From the NCBI RefSeq assembly GCF_014203755.1, contig NZ_JACHJS010000001.1, positions 3,782,001 through 3,846,000 on the forward strand: a stretch of DNA of 64,000 nucleotides, read 5' to 3'. This stretch comes from Saccharothrix violaceirubra. GTDB taxonomy: Bacteria > Actinomycetota > Actinomycetes > Mycobacteriales > Pseudonocardiaceae. The notes beneath the pieces were generated by a model that worked only from the letters and a program-made list of their open reading frames with translations, searched no databases and had not been told where the DNA came from. Shown here one piece after another: positions 44,475 to 53,942 of the stretch (within the stretch, counting starts at the first letter, position 1; each line of letters opens with the position of its first letter). The position numbers and the translations under genes were made by a program.

Positions 44475-47400
44475 CGCGACTTCTCCTGTCCCGCATCGTG
44501 TTCGAACCACCCGCGCAGGTCGGCGAGGTTGTCCCGCAACGGCCGGTTGACGCCCCGGAACGGCAGCTTCAACGCGGCGGGCAGCGTCTCGGCCCAGAAC
44601 TCCCGCAGGTCGTGCAGCCGGGTGAGGTCTCCCCCGCCTTCGGCGATCGCCTCGTCGATCAGCCGCAACTCGGTCGCCGCCAGTCCCCAGACGAGGTCGA
44701 AGACGGATGCGGGCGGGTCGGGCCGATGATCGACGCCGCGCGGGGTGGTGGCGATCAGGGCGGCGCACAGGTCGAGTCGGATCTGCTCGTCGTCGGTGAG
44801 CACCCACTCCTCGTACGCGGCGAGCACACCGGCCCAACTGGACAGGCGGCCGTACTGGAGTGGTTGCAGCCGCATGCTCGGACGTTCCCGGGCACCGGGC
44901 CGGATCACGATCGCGGTCGGCGACTCGGGGTCGCCCTCCACGGTCACCTGGCCGTTCCACAGCGCGCACAGGAGGTGGTGCAGGATCCGCTCGCGGTGCT
45001 CGGGCACGGTCGCGAGGTAGCCGAAGTCGTAGCCGAGCCGCTGCCGCCAGCGCAGGAAGTCCTGGGACTCCTCGTTGCGCAGCGCGGCGGCCCAGTACTT
45101 GAGCACGTCGCGCACCTCGGGCACCTCGGTAAGCCCCATCGAGGTGCGGAACAGCACGACGGCGATCGTCTCGGCCGCGATGGGCCGGAACTCGACCACG
45201 GTGTCCGCACCGCGCGGCAGGGCGACCTCGCGGTGCAGGTACCGCTCCAGCTCGGGGTCGCGTTCGCCCGACGGGTAGGAGAACAGGATGCGCAGCCGAC
45301 CCGTCCCGCTCGGTGCGAACCCGCCCGGCACGAGGCCCGCGAGCTTCTCGCGGAACTGCGCGAGTTCGTCGCCGCCGATGCCGTTGTCCGATCGGCCGGT
45401 CGCGGCCAGCAGCAGGTCCTGCAACGACGGCAGCAACGGCGGGAACCGCGCGTCGCGGTGCCGCAACAGGACTTTCACCTCCTGCTTGAGCCGGTCGCGG
45501 ACCCGGGTCACGGCCACCGAGGGGTCGCGGCCGGTCAGCACGGTGTCGTACGCGTCCTGCCAACCGGCCGGGCCGAGCAGCACACCGACCAGTTCGCCGA
45601 CGGTCGAGGTGGGGCGCAGCCTGCCGCGCATGACGTTCAGGTCCACGAATCTGCGGACCACGGCGTCGTAGAACGGCTCCAGATGTCCTTGACGCGGCAG
45701 CAGGTAGGTGACGCCGACACGTTCCTGGTACAGCTCGCGGGTCCGCGCGGTGAACCGGCGCCGGTCGGCGGCGGCATGGTCGCGGAACACGCCCGTGAGC
45801 GCTGTGATCCGGCGCACCAGGTCTTCGACCTTGTACTGCCACCTCGGCGCCTGCTCGTTCCACGCGTTGCTCCACGCGCGCCGCGCGCGCCACACGTACC
45901 ACTCGTCCTGGCGGGCGATCGCCGAGCGCACGGCACTGTCCGCCCACCTGGCCTTGCGCAGCCACCCCCCGGACACCCGCAGGCCGGTCGGCGGGTTGAC
46001 ACCGATCCCGTCGGGAGCGGGAGGTTCGCCGCGTCGCGACTCCAGCGCACCCGCGAAACCGGCGCGGGACGCCTCGTCCGCCTGACCGTCCTCTCCGGAC
46101 ACCACGCGCTGCGCGCGGAACGGGTCCACCGAGCCCAACAGCGACCGCAGGGCGTGCAGCGGGTCGAACACCTGCGTCAGGTTCCCCACCCGGCCGTCCA
46201 GTTCAGGCACGAAGGCACGCAACGCGGACTCCATGGTCCGCACCCGGGTCGTCAGGGCGCGCTGGATCGCGGTCGCGCCCTGCGTGGGCGCGGGTTCGCT
46301 GATCGGCTCGGGTGCGCGTTCCCGCAACGCGTCGAGGTTGGACTCGATGAAGAACCGGTCGATCAGATCGGCGTTGTCCTCCGCCGCGCCGGCCGGCACG
46401 CGGTCGAGTTCGGACACCGCCTCGGCCAGCAGGCGCGAGCTGATCAGGTCGGCGATGTCGTCGACCGGGATCGTCATGGACGCGACCGATCCGGTCGACA
46501 CGCCGCGGTTGCCGATGCCGGTGCGGGCCGGCGCCTCGCGCTCCACCGCCCCGTTGATGAAGCTGTCGGCGAACGACATGAACGTCTGCTGCGTCGCGTG
46601 CCGTGCGTCCTCCGCGTCCGTCGCGACGTCCGTGCCGACCAGCGAGAGGATCAGCGACACCACGGACCGGTGCAGGTCCTCGCGCCGCACGCCGGGGCCG
46701 CGGCCGAACAGGAACGCGGTCTGCACCGTCGAGGCGCGCAGGTGGATCTCCGCGCGGTCGGGGTAGCGCACGGACAGCGTGCCCCGCACGCCCTCGTGGT
46801 CCAGTTCGGTGCCGGCCGCCTGGGCGTTCTGGTCGTCGACGAGCCGGAACAGGTCGAGCAGCGCGCGGCCGGCGTTGAGCCGGGCGGGTCGGCCGCCGCC
46901 GAGGCCCTCGTCGAACGCCGACGGCATGACCACCAGGGGGTAGATCCGGGCGCGCAGGCCACTCTGCCCGAACGCGTCGCCGATGAGGTGCAGGTAGTCG
47001 AAGAACAGCCCGCTGCCGGTGCCGCCGGCGACCGAGAAGGCGACGAACACGTCACACGACGGCGTCCGGTGGCCGCCGCCGAGCAGCGCCAGCTCCCCGA
47101 ACGAGTTGTTGATATTGCCCAATGCCCGCAGCAGCGGTGTCTGGGCGGGTGCCAGGCCACTTCGGAACGTCTCGAAAAGGGCGGCACGGCCCACGGTCGG
47201 CAACTGGCCCGCGCCCCGCACGAGCGGGCCGATGCGCGGCTCGCCGTCCTGCGGCGGAAGCCACCGGACCACCTCCTCGTCCGCCGACAGTCGAAGGCTG
47301 CGCGCGACCTCGGGATAGGTGTCGTACTGCGGCACCAGGTCGCGCACCACGTGCAGGGTGCGTTCGGCGGCGGCCCGGTGGTCGAGGTCGGGGACGACCC

Positions 47401-47623
47401 GCCGTTCCAGCAGGCCGAACTCGTCCTCGCTCAGGTCCGCGTACACGAACTGGAGGCAGCCCGGCAGTTGGTACGGCAGGAAGTTCTTGCCCGGCATGAC
47501 GTCCACCAGATCCGTGCCGCCCGGCCCGCACAGTTCCTCGCGGAACCGGCGTTCGAGTTCGGCGCCGATGCGGCAGCCCGTACCGCCCAGCCCGACGAAC
47601 ATCATCGGTTGGTAGATCCTCAC
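44471..47623 (-). CDS. Tubulin/FtsZ-like protein (Tubulin_2 type)
   Basis: The 1050-residue protein starts with YQPMMFVGLGGTGCRIG at residues 4-20. The tubulin signature GGTGSG is at 200-205 in FVAFSVAGGTGSGLFFDYL. ARIYPLVVMPSAFDEG follows, as in tubulin-like proteins of the Tubulin_2 family. The C-terminal 600 residues are helical and of unknown role. GTP binding and possible filament formation are inferred. GGAAGGA precedes the GTG start at 47623; the ATG at 47749 in the same frame lies in the upstream gene. It is coupled to the 712-residue protein by an ATGA overlap. Confidence 0.85.
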   Translation of the reverse strand: MRIYQPMMFVGLGGTGCRIGAELERRFREELCGPGGTDLVDVMPGKNFLPYQLPGCLQFVYADLSEDEFGLLERRVVPDLDHRAAAERTLHVVRDLVPQYDTYPEVARSLRLSADEEVVRWLPPQDGEPRIGPLVRGAGQLPTVGRAALFETFRSGLAPAQTPLLRALGNINNSFGELALLGGGHRTPSCDVFVAFSVAGGTGSGLFFDYLHLIGDAFGQSGLRARIYPLVVMPSAFDEGLGGGRPARLNAGRALLDLFRLVDDQNAQAAGTELDHEGVRGTLSVRYPDRAEIHLRASTVQTAFLFGRGPGVRREDLHRSVVSLILSLVGTDVATDAEDARHATQQTFMSFADSFINGAVEREAPARTGIGNRGVSTGSVASMTIPVDDIADLISSRLLAEAVSELDRVPAGAAEDNADLIDRFFIESNLDALRERAPEPISEPAPTQGATAIQRALTTRVRTMESALRAFVPELDGRVGNLTQVFDPLHALRSLLGSVDPFRAQRVVSGEDGQADEASRAGFAGALESRRGEPPAPDGIGVNPPTGLRVSGGWLRKARWADSAVRSAIARQDEWYVWRARRAWSNAWNEQAPRWQYKVEDLVRRITALTGVFRDHAAADRRRFTARTRELYQERVGVTYLLPRQGHLEPFYDAVVRRFVDLNVMRGRLRPTSTVGELVGVLLGPAGWQDAYDTVLTGRDPSVAVTRVRDRLKQEVKVLLRHRDARFPPLLPSLQDLLLAATGRSDNGIGGDELAQFREKLAGLVPGGFAPSGTGRLRILFSYPSGERDPELERYLHREVALPRGADTVVEFRPIAAETIAVVLFRTSMGLTEVPEVRDVLKYWAAALRNEESQDFLRWRQRLGYDFGYLATVPEHRERILHHLLCALWNGQVTVEGDPESPTAIVIRPGARERPSMRLQPLQYGRLSSWAGVLAAYEEWVLTDDEQIRLDLCAALIATTPRGVDHRPDPPASVFDLVWGLAATELRLIDEAIAEGGGDLTRLHDLREFWAETLPAALKLPFRGVNRPLRDNLADLRGWFEHDAGQEKSR

Positions 47624-47648
47624 TTCGCCACGTCCTTCCGGCGACTGG

Positions 47649-49850
47649 TCACAGGGTGGGCACGTCGTCGACGACGGCGGCCCGCTCGTCGACGACGGCC
47701 AGGGACAGCTCGCCCGCGAGGGCGACCCGGTCACCGAGGAGGAAGTCACGCACCTCGCCGGTGGGGTGGTGCAGTCGCAGCGCGCCGCCGACCCTGGTCA
47801 ACGAGTAGGCGTCCGCCGCGTCGGTGTGCTCCAGTCGCGCCGGCCCGCCCGGGTGGTCCTCGACCGCGAAGCGGAACCGCCGGGCCGGCATCTCCGGTGC
47901 CGCGAGGTCGCCACGCGGGCGCCCGCGGTCGGTCAGGTGGAGCACGAGGCCGCGCACGTCACGCCGGCGGCGCCACACCACGAAGGCGACCAGCGCGGCG
48001 ACGGCCACCAGCACACCGCCGCCGACCACACCGATCCGCGCGTAAGGCGTGGGGCGGACCACGTCCACCGTGAACTGCCTGCGGTGGATCACGACCTCGG
48101 GGACCTCGTCGTCGACCAGGACGAGCGTGAAGGAGTTGACGCCCAGCGGGGTGGCGTCCGCGAAGTCGAGCCGGAACGGTCGGGATTCGCGGCCGGCGGG
48201 CGGCACGTCGAACGTGGTGGCGTCGCCCGGGACGCTCACCAGCGTGCCCGGTGCGATGTCGGCCAGTTGCAGGCGCACCCGACGCGCCCGACCGGACGTG
48301 TTGGCGACCTCGACCACGCCGTCGATCGCGGCGCCGGGCGCCGCCTCGGTGTCGTCGAGCGAGGTCGTGGCGCTCAATTCCGGCGGTCCGGTCGCGATCG
48401 GCACTCGGACCGAACGGGTGTCCGAGGCGATGCCGACGCCGCTGACCGTGCCGGTCACCTCGAAGTCGCCCTTGGCGTCGGCGGGCACCGTCGCCCGTCC
48501 GGTGTGGATTCCGTCGCCTGCGGCCGTATCGGGTGCGCGACCGTCGTCGGTGAGCGTGACGGGGCCCGCGAAACCGGAGTCCACCGCGAAGTCGAGCCCG
48601 GACAACGCGGCCGGGTCCGTGATGGGCCGGGTCCGGGTGCGCAGCGCCAGCGCGATGGCGACCTCCTGGCCCGCGGTCGGCGACGGCGGGTCGACGGTGA
48701 GCACCGCGCGCACGGCGCCCTGCCACGTGACGACCGCGGTCGCCGTGGTGCGCGGCAGGTTCGGAAAGGACTTGAGCCGCACGGTCCAGGGCCCCGGCTT
48801 CGGGTTCACCACCCGCAACGCCTCGACGGCACCGTTCTCACCGCTGACCTGGAACGTCGAGTCGTCGACTGTGCCGTTCTTCGGCACGGCGCGGCCGTCC
48901 GGGTCGACGTACTCGACGGCGAGGCGCGGGTCCTGTTTGACCACGACGATCGACCCGTCCGTGGCGATCAGCGGGATGTCGACGGTCGTCTCGGCGGTCG
49001 CGCCCGGATCGAGCGTCACCTCGCGCGGTTCGCCTCCACCGGCGCAGCGGCCGAGGCGGTAAGCCTGGAGCAGCGCCCACACGACGTCGCCCGATCCCTC
49101 GATGACAGTCGCCGTCGGCTTGGCCACGCCCCGCCCGCACGACCCCTGGTGTCCGCCGGCCGCGAACCTGTCCAACTGGGCACGGTCGACGGTGCCGAAA
49201 CCCAACGGCCAGACCGTGACGCCCTTCGCCCGCGCGGCGGCGAGGGTCTCGTCGACCTTTTCCAGCGCCACCTTGTTCCGCTCCTCTGCGGAACTGGTGG
49301 AGCCGTACGCCTCGCTATCACCGACGTCGAGCCTGCCGTCGGTCAACAGGAAGATCATCTTCTGGTCGGCGGCGGAGCCGGAGAGGTAGCTCATCGCCTG
49401 GCTCAGCGCGGCGTAGTGGTCCGTGCCGTCGCCTTCCGCCGCAGTCCGGCCGCGCAGTCGGCCGATGCAGTCACTGAGGACTTGCCGCTCCTGCGCGGTC
49501 GCGACGATCGTCGGCGGACAGACGACGTCCACGGCCGACTGCCCGGATGCGCCGTTGTCGCTGCCGAACCCCACCACCGCGACCCTGGACGCCGGGGCGA
49601 ACTCGCCCAGCGCGATCACGGCGGCGGCCTCGCGTTCGCGGCGGACGTCGTCGGTGCTCAGGCTGCTCGACTCGTCGACGAGCAGCACGATGTCGGCCGA
49701 GCCCACCGCGGGCTCGGGTTCGAGGATCCGCGCGGACGCCCCGACGGACGGGACGACGAGCCACGTCCACAGCACGACGACGACCGCGAGGAGAAGCGCG
49801 GTCTTCCCACCCGGACGTATCCCCGAAATTTCCGAACACCTCATCTTCAT
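47649..49850 (-). CDS. Extracytoplasmic vWA protein with two membrane segments
   Basis: The 733-residue protein has an N-terminal membrane/signal segment (TALLLAVVVVLWTWLVV, about 17-33). A vWA domain follows with an intact metal site DESSS at 59-63 and MIFLLTDGRLDVGD. Several beta-sandwich domains come next. A second membrane helix (about 592-615) is followed by RRRRD, and the last 100 residues are a cytoplasmic beta-rich domain. Its topology suggests a surface sensor that signals inward. It is the first gene of the operon, 25 bp before the tubulin-like gene. ATG 49850 is preferred, though 49844 is also possible and the ribosome site is weak. Confidence 0.82.
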   Translation of the reverse strand: MKMRCSEISGIRPGGKTALLLAVVVVLWTWLVVPSVGASARILEPEPAVGSADIVLLVDESSSLSTDDVRREREAAAVIALGEFAPASRVAVVGFGSDNGASGQSAVDVVCPPTIVATAQERQVLSDCIGRLRGRTAAEGDGTDHYAALSQAMSYLSGSAADQKMIFLLTDGRLDVGDSEAYGSTSSAEERNKVALEKVDETLAAARAKGVTVWPLGFGTVDRAQLDRFAAGGHQGSCGRGVAKPTATVIEGSGDVVWALLQAYRLGRCAGGGEPREVTLDPGATAETTVDIPLIATDGSIVVVKQDPRLAVEYVDPDGRAVPKNGTVDDSTFQVSGENGAVEALRVVNPKPGPWTVRLKSFPNLPRTTATAVVTWQGAVRAVLTVDPPSPTAGQEVAIALALRTRTRPITDPAALSGLDFAVDSGFAGPVTLTDDGRAPDTAAGDGIHTGRATVPADAKGDFEVTGTVSGVGIASDTRSVRVPIATGPPELSATTSLDDTEAAPGAAIDGVVEVANTSGRARRVRLQLADIAPGTLVSVPGDATTFDVPPAGRESRPFRLDFADATPLGVNSFTLVLVDDEVPEVVIHRRQFTVDVVRPTPYARIGVVGGGVLVAVAALVAFVVWRRRRDVRGLVLHLTDRGRPRGDLAAPEMPARRFRFAVEDHPGGPARLEHTDAADAYSLTRVGGALRLHHPTGEVRDFLLGDRVALAGELSLAVVDERAAVVDDVPTL

Positions 49851-50268
49851 GCCACCCGCTATCACGTCGAACTCTATGGGACAGCCCCTGTACGGAGTTT
49901 TTCTGCCCCTCCATCGAGAGCACCGCACACCGTGTTACGAAGGCATCTTCCACACACGCGAATCGTTACCGAGCGTAGACCGATTCCGATTCCAATAGAA
50001 TATTTGGCGTGACCCTGACCTGGCAGAACGCTCGTCTTCCAGGCATTTTCACTGGCAGTGCGCCGCCACTGACAGCCGGTCAGGAACTTTCGCCGCACAT
50101 GAATACATGCGTTCCGCCGGCAACCCGACGGACAACTCGTCGACAAGTCCGACCGCATTCCTGCGGAGCCGGACCCACACCAGGCACGGCCACGGAATTC
50201 GTGACACTTCCACACGATTCGACACGGTCATCCGGCAACAAAAAGCCGGCGATACGCGTCGGTACTTT
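49851..50268. other. Upstream region of the large operon
   Basis: No credible gene is seen; two frames of about 115 residues (49874-50215 minus, 50009-50359 plus) overlap each other and have neither ribosome sites nor recognisable content. The stretch is less GC-rich than its surroundings, especially 49975-50010 with GATTCCGATTCC direct repeats followed by AATAGAATATTT. It should contain the operon promoter, but I cannot fix the hexamers. Confidence 0.5.
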
Positions 50269-51207
50269 TCAGTACCGCTGGTGCAGCCACCGTCCGAGTG
50301 CGTGCAGGCGGGTCGTGAGGGCCGCCGGTTCGAGGACGTCCGCGTCCAGGTTCAGGTAGGTCAGCCAGCGGGCCGCCCAGTCCAGGTCGTCGGTGCCGAA
50401 GCGCAGTTCGCACTCGTCCCCCAGGTCGACCACCGCGGCCACGGTCGGGTCCACCGACTCCCGGACGAGATCGGCCGACGTGTGCACGCGCACGCGCACC
50501 CGGTACCGCCAAGGGCCGTGTGCCAACGAATCCGCCACGAAACCGACCGGGTCGTCCGGGGGTTCGGGGGTCGGGTGGCGGGTGGCGAGGGGTTGGACGT
50601 GGTCGACCCGGTCCAGGGCGTAGGTGGTCCACCGGTCCTCCCCGCGCGGGCACGCGATCAAGTACCAGCGTCGGCGTAGCGCGACCAGTCGGTGCGGTTG
50701 GACGTCGACCGGTTTCGACGGGGTCGTGTCCGTGCGGCGGTGGCGCAGTCGGACGGCTTCGTGGGCGCGGACCGCGAGGGCCGCCGGCACCAGGACCTCG
50801 CCGCGCGCCCGCCTGGTCGGCTCGTCCGGCGGCGCCTCGATGTCGGCCAGGGCCGCCAGGCGGGTCCGCCACCGGGCGGGGACGACCTGGGTCAGTTTGG
50901 CCAGCGCCGTCACCGCGGCCGTCTCCACACCCTCGACCGTGACCGCCGTGCGCAGCCCCAGCGCCACCGCCGCCACCTCGTCGGCGTCGAGCAGCAGCGG
51001 CGGCATGGCCTGGCCCGACGCCAACCGGTAGCCGCCGGCACGCCCGGCCTCGCCGTCGATGCGGTAGCCGAGTTCGCGCAGGCCCGCCACGTCGCGGCGC
51101 GCGGTGCGCTCGGTGACGCCCAGCCGGGCCGCCAGCCGCGCGGCCGAGATGCCCGGCTGGGCCTGGAGCACCGACAGGATCTCCAGCCGTCGATTGGTCG
51201 TGCGCAT
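50269..51207 (-). CDS. WYL-domain HTH transcriptional regulator
   Basis: The 312-residue protein has an N-terminal HTH (RLEILSVLQAQPGISAARLAARLGVTERTARRDVAGLRELGY). A WYL core follows (PHRLVALRRRWYLIACPRGEDRWTTYALDRV), then a WCX-like C-terminal domain. ATG 51207 has only a CAGG before it and may be read from a short leader. It is divergent from the RidA gene 42 bp away. It probably regulates that pair and itself. Confidence 0.92.
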   Translation of the reverse strand: MRTTNRRLEILSVLQAQPGISAARLAARLGVTERTARRDVAGLRELGYRIDGEAGRAGGYRLASGQAMPPLLLDADEVAAVALGLRTAVTVEGVETAAVTALAKLTQVVPARWRTRLAALADIEAPPDEPTRRARGEVLVPAALAVRAHEAVRLRHRRTDTTPSKPVDVQPHRLVALRRRWYLIACPRGEDRWTTYALDRVDHVQPLATRHPTPEPPDDPVGFVADSLAHGPWRYRVRVRVHTSADLVRESVDPTVAAVVDLGDECELRFGTDDLDWAARWLTYLNLDADVLEPAALTTRLHALGRWLHQRY

Positions 51208-51212
51208 ACCCT

Positions 51213-51225
51213 GACAGTAGTTGTC
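51213..51225. promoter_or_regulatory. Short dyad in the WYL/RidA intergenic region
   Basis: GACA (51213-51216) and TGTC (51222-51225) are inverted with a 5-base spacer, between two divergent starts only 42 bp apart. The dyad also overlaps a -10-like TACTGT for the WYL gene. It is a candidate WYL-protein operator, weak by length. Confidence 0.4.
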
Positions 51226-51249
51226 CGGGTATGCGGTCAGAGTGGTCCC

Positions 51250-51639
51250 ATGAACGAACTGCTGCGTCCCGAGGGACTCGTCCACTCCCCCGCCTTCACC
51301 CACGTCGCCGTCGTGCCGCCGGGCGCGACGACCGTCCACATCGGCGGCCAGAACGCGGTCGACGGCTCCGGCGCGCTGGTCGGCACCGACGCCGCCAGGC
51401 AGACCCGGCAGGTGATGGCGAACCTGCGCGACGCGTTGGCGTCCGCCGACGCCACCGTCCACGATCTGGTCATGCTGACGATCCTGCTCACGACGGACGC
51501 CGACCTGGGTGCCGCCTATCCGGTGGCCGCCGCCGCGCTCGACGGCGCCGCGCCGCCGGTCGTGGTCACCCGCGTGGCCGGGCTCGCGGTGCCCGGCGCG
51601 CTGGTCGAGGTCGCCGCCGTCGCCGCGGTGGTCCGATGA
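51250..51639 (+). CDS. RidA-family protein (enamine/imine deaminase type)
   Basis: The 129-residue protein has the RidA fold signature VHIGGQNAVDGSG...QTRQVMANLRDALASADAT and the C-terminal strands VVVTRVAGLAVPGALVEVAAVA. Arg108 and Glu120 sit where the substrate-binding Arg and Glu of RidA proteins are expected. RidA enzymes hydrolyse reactive enamines/imines. It is divergent from the WYL gene and overlaps the next gene by an ATGA. Confidence 0.88.
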   Translation: MNELLRPEGLVHSPAFTHVAVVPPGATTVHIGGQNAVDGSGALVGTDAARQTRQVMANLRDALASADATVHDLVMLTILLTTDADLGAAYPVAAAALDGAAPPVVVTRVAGLAVPGALVEVAAVAAVVR

Positions 51640-52061
51640 CCGCCGGACGACGCGCGGTCGGCCACACGCGGGACGCGGGCTGGCAGATCGGCGTCTCCAA
51701 GACCGTCGAGCACCCGGCCGAGACCGTGTGGGAGTTCGTCACCTCGCCGGCGGGCATCGCGATCTGGCTGGGCGCGGGCGTGACCGTGCTCGACGAGCGC
51801 GGCACGCCCTACGAGACCGCCGACGGCACCCGCGGCGAGACCCGCTCGTACCGCACGATGGACCGCCTGCGCCTGACCTGGCAGCCACCGGACTGGGACC
51901 ACGAGACGACCCTGCAACTGACCGTCCGCGCCACCGGCCCCGGCCGCGCCCGGCTCGGCGTGCACCAGGAACGCCTCGCCGACGCGACCGAACGCGAGCA
52001 GCAGCGCGAGCACTGGCAGGGCGTGATCTCGGCGTTGGCGGCGGCCCTCGCCGCGCTGTGA
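51636..52061 (+). CDS. SRPBCC/AHSA1-like protein
   Basis: The 141-residue protein has the START-like pattern SKTVEHPAETVWEFVTSPAGIAIWLG, then TRSYRTMDRLRLTWQPPDWDHETTLQLTV and a C-terminal helix WQGVISALAAALAA. This is the AHSA1-type SRPBCC fold, which binds hydrophobic ligands. The start overlaps the RidA stop. Its substrate is unknown. Confidence 0.87.
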   Translation: MTAGRRAVGHTRDAGWQIGVSKTVEHPAETVWEFVTSPAGIAIWLGAGVTVLDERGTPYETADGTRGETRSYRTMDRLRLTWQPPDWDHETTLQLTVRATGPGRARLGVHQERLADATEREQQREHWQGVISALAAALAAL

Positions 52062-52502
52062 CGGACGCCGCCGATCGTGGCAACGGACTCCTCCGCGAGG
52101 GCGAAACGGCCCGCTCCTCGGCCGTACGGCCGGACCGACCGCACCGACCTGCGGCACGGTCGCCCCGACGGGGACGTCCCACCTCCGGACCGACCCTCCG
52201 ATCATCCACAATGGACATGAATGTCAACGGTCCACAAAGGAACAAGTCCACGCGGAGAGGACATCTCCCTCACACGGACAGACGATTGTTCCGACCGTAT
52301 GGGTGATGCGAGGATGAGCCCGTTCGGCGACGCTGTCCTGTGAGCGGCGCATCGGTATGCGAACAACATGCGGAATGGGGAGTCCGTCCGGCGGGATCGC
52401 GTTCACCGCCGGAGAGAGTTGTTTGATCCGGTCAGTCACTCCGCCGTGCGCCCGGACATCGGCGTCCCGTGCGGCCTTCATGTCACATGTGGACAGACTG
52501 CT
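52062..52502. other. Upstream region of the bisindole gene set
   Basis: No gene is convincing here. I see a 14-bp perfect palindrome CGGCCGTACGGCCG at 52119-52132, a dyad GACATGAATGTC at 52214-52225, and TCCACA at 52205-52210 and 52231-52236. The first probably belongs to the end of the SRPBCC unit; the latter may be regulatory. The promoter of the following five-gene operon must be in the right half, but no strong -35/-10 pair is visible. Confidence 0.45.
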
Positions 52503-53942
52503 ATGGATAACCATGGGGATTTCAAGAAGGTGACGGTCATCGGCGCCGGCATCGCCGGGCTGGTGGGCGCCTACGAACTCGAGCGGCGTGGGCACGACGT
52601 CGAGGTGCTGGAGGGCAGCGGGCGGATCGGGGGGCGGGTCTACACCCACCGGTTCAGCTCGGATTCCGGGGCACCGTCGGTCGAGCTGGGTGCGATGCGG
52701 ATACCCGTCGAGCACCGCCACGCCATGCACTACATCACCGAGCTGGGGCTGGCCGACAAGGTGCGGGTGTTCCGCAGCCTCTTCTCCGACGACGGCGCGT
52801 ACTGCGCCACGGGCGCCGGGCACCTGCGGGTGCGCGACGCCGCACGGGCACTGGTCGACGACTTCCGGCGGGCGGTGCCCGAACGCCGCTACGCCGACGA
52901 CTCGGTGCTCTTCGGCGCGTGGCTGATGGCCGCGGGCAACGCGATCGCGCCCGCCGACTTCCGCACCGACCTGCGCCGGGACCTCTGGCTCGACCTGCTG
53001 GACGCGGTGGAGCGCGTCGACCTGTCGCCGTTCCTGCGGCACGACCGGGTCGACCTGCACGCGTTCTTCGCGCTGCACCCGGAGATCCGGATGACCGGCA
53101 ACGGCCGGCTCGACCGCTTCCTGCACGACGTGCTCAGCGAGACCAGCCCCGACCTGGTCCGGCTCGCGGGCGGCATGGACCAACTGGCGCACCGGCTCGC
53201 CGGTCGCCTGCGCGGACCGGTGGTGTGCGGGCAGGAGGTGGTCGGCCTGACCGTGCGCGAGCACGACGTGCTGGTGGCCATCCGCGACGGCGACCAGTTC
53301 CGCACCCGGCGCTGCGACTACGTGCTGTGCACGGTGCCGTTCTCGGGGCTGCGCCGGATGTGGCTGTCCGGGTTCAGCCGGTCCAAGCTCGAGGTGATCC
53401 GGGACATGACCTACTGGGGCGCCACCAAGGTCGCGTTCCACTGCCGGGAACCGTTCTGGGAGCAGGACGACATCGGCGGCGGCGCCACGTTCGCCGGCGG
53501 GCTCGTGCGGCAGACCTACTACCCGCCGGTCGAGGGCGACCCGGCCGGTGGTGCCGCGCTGCTCGCCAGCTACACCATCGGCGCCGACGCCGACGTGGTC
53601 GACCGCATGCCCGATTCGGTCCGGCACGCGGTCGTACTCCAGGAACTGGGCCGGATCCACCCGGAGCTGCTGCGACCGGGCATGGTGCTCGACGCGGTCA
53701 GCCTGGCGTGGGGCCGGTACTGGTGGAGCGGCGGCGCCGCGTCCGTCCGCTGGGGCCTGGACACGGTGGCGGGCGAGACCGAACGGGTGCGCGCGGCCGA
53801 GCCGGAGAACCGGCTGTTCTTCGCGGGCGAGCACTGCTCGTCCACCACGGCCTGGATCGAGGGGGCGATCGAGTCGGCCGTCGACGCGGCCCGCGAGATC
53901 GACGCGTTCACCGCGCGGGCCCGGTTGGTGGGTGCCCGGTGA
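52503..53942 (+). CDS. rebO: Tryptophan-type L-amino acid oxidase (RebO/StaO/VioA family)
   Basis: The 479-residue flavoprotein has the FAD motif VIGAGIAGLVGAYELERRG at residues 11-29, then GGRVYTHRF. The C-terminal FAD motif is LFFAGEHCSSTTAWIEGAIESA. Alone it could be any monoamine oxidase, but the next gene is a RebD/VioB-type synthase. It therefore most likely oxidises tryptophan to the indole-3-pyruvate imine. The ATG at 52503 has a poor ribosome site. Its stop overlaps the next start (GTGA). Whether the substrate is halogenated cannot be seen. Confidence 0.85.
   Translation: MDNHGDFKKVTVIGAGIAGLVGAYELERRGHDVEVLEGSGRIGGRVYTHRFSSDSGAPSVELGAMRIPVEHRHAMHYITELGLADKVRVFRSLFSDDGAYCATGAGHLRVRDAARALVDDFRRAVPERRYADDSVLFGAWLMAAGNAIAPADFRTDLRRDLWLDLLDAVERVDLSPFLRHDRVDLHAFFALHPEIRMTGNGRLDRFLHDVLSETSPDLVRLAGGMDQLAHRLAGRLRGPVVCGQEVVGLTVREHDVLVAIRDGDQFRTRRCDYVLCTVPFSGLRRMWLSGFSRSKLEVIRDMTYWGATKVAFHCREPFWEQDDIGGGATFAGGLVRQTYYPPVEGDPAGGAALLASYTIGADADVVDRMPDSVRHAVVLQELGRIHPELLRPGMVLDAVSLAWGRYWWSGGAASVRWGLDTVAGETERVRAAEPENRLFFAGEHCSSTTAWIEGAIESAVDAAREIDAFTARARLVGAR

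Noticed and set aside
49874..50359. Two frames of about 115 residues upstream of the large operon
   Set aside because: They lie on opposite strands and overlap, and neither has a ribosome site, motif or coding-type third-position bias.
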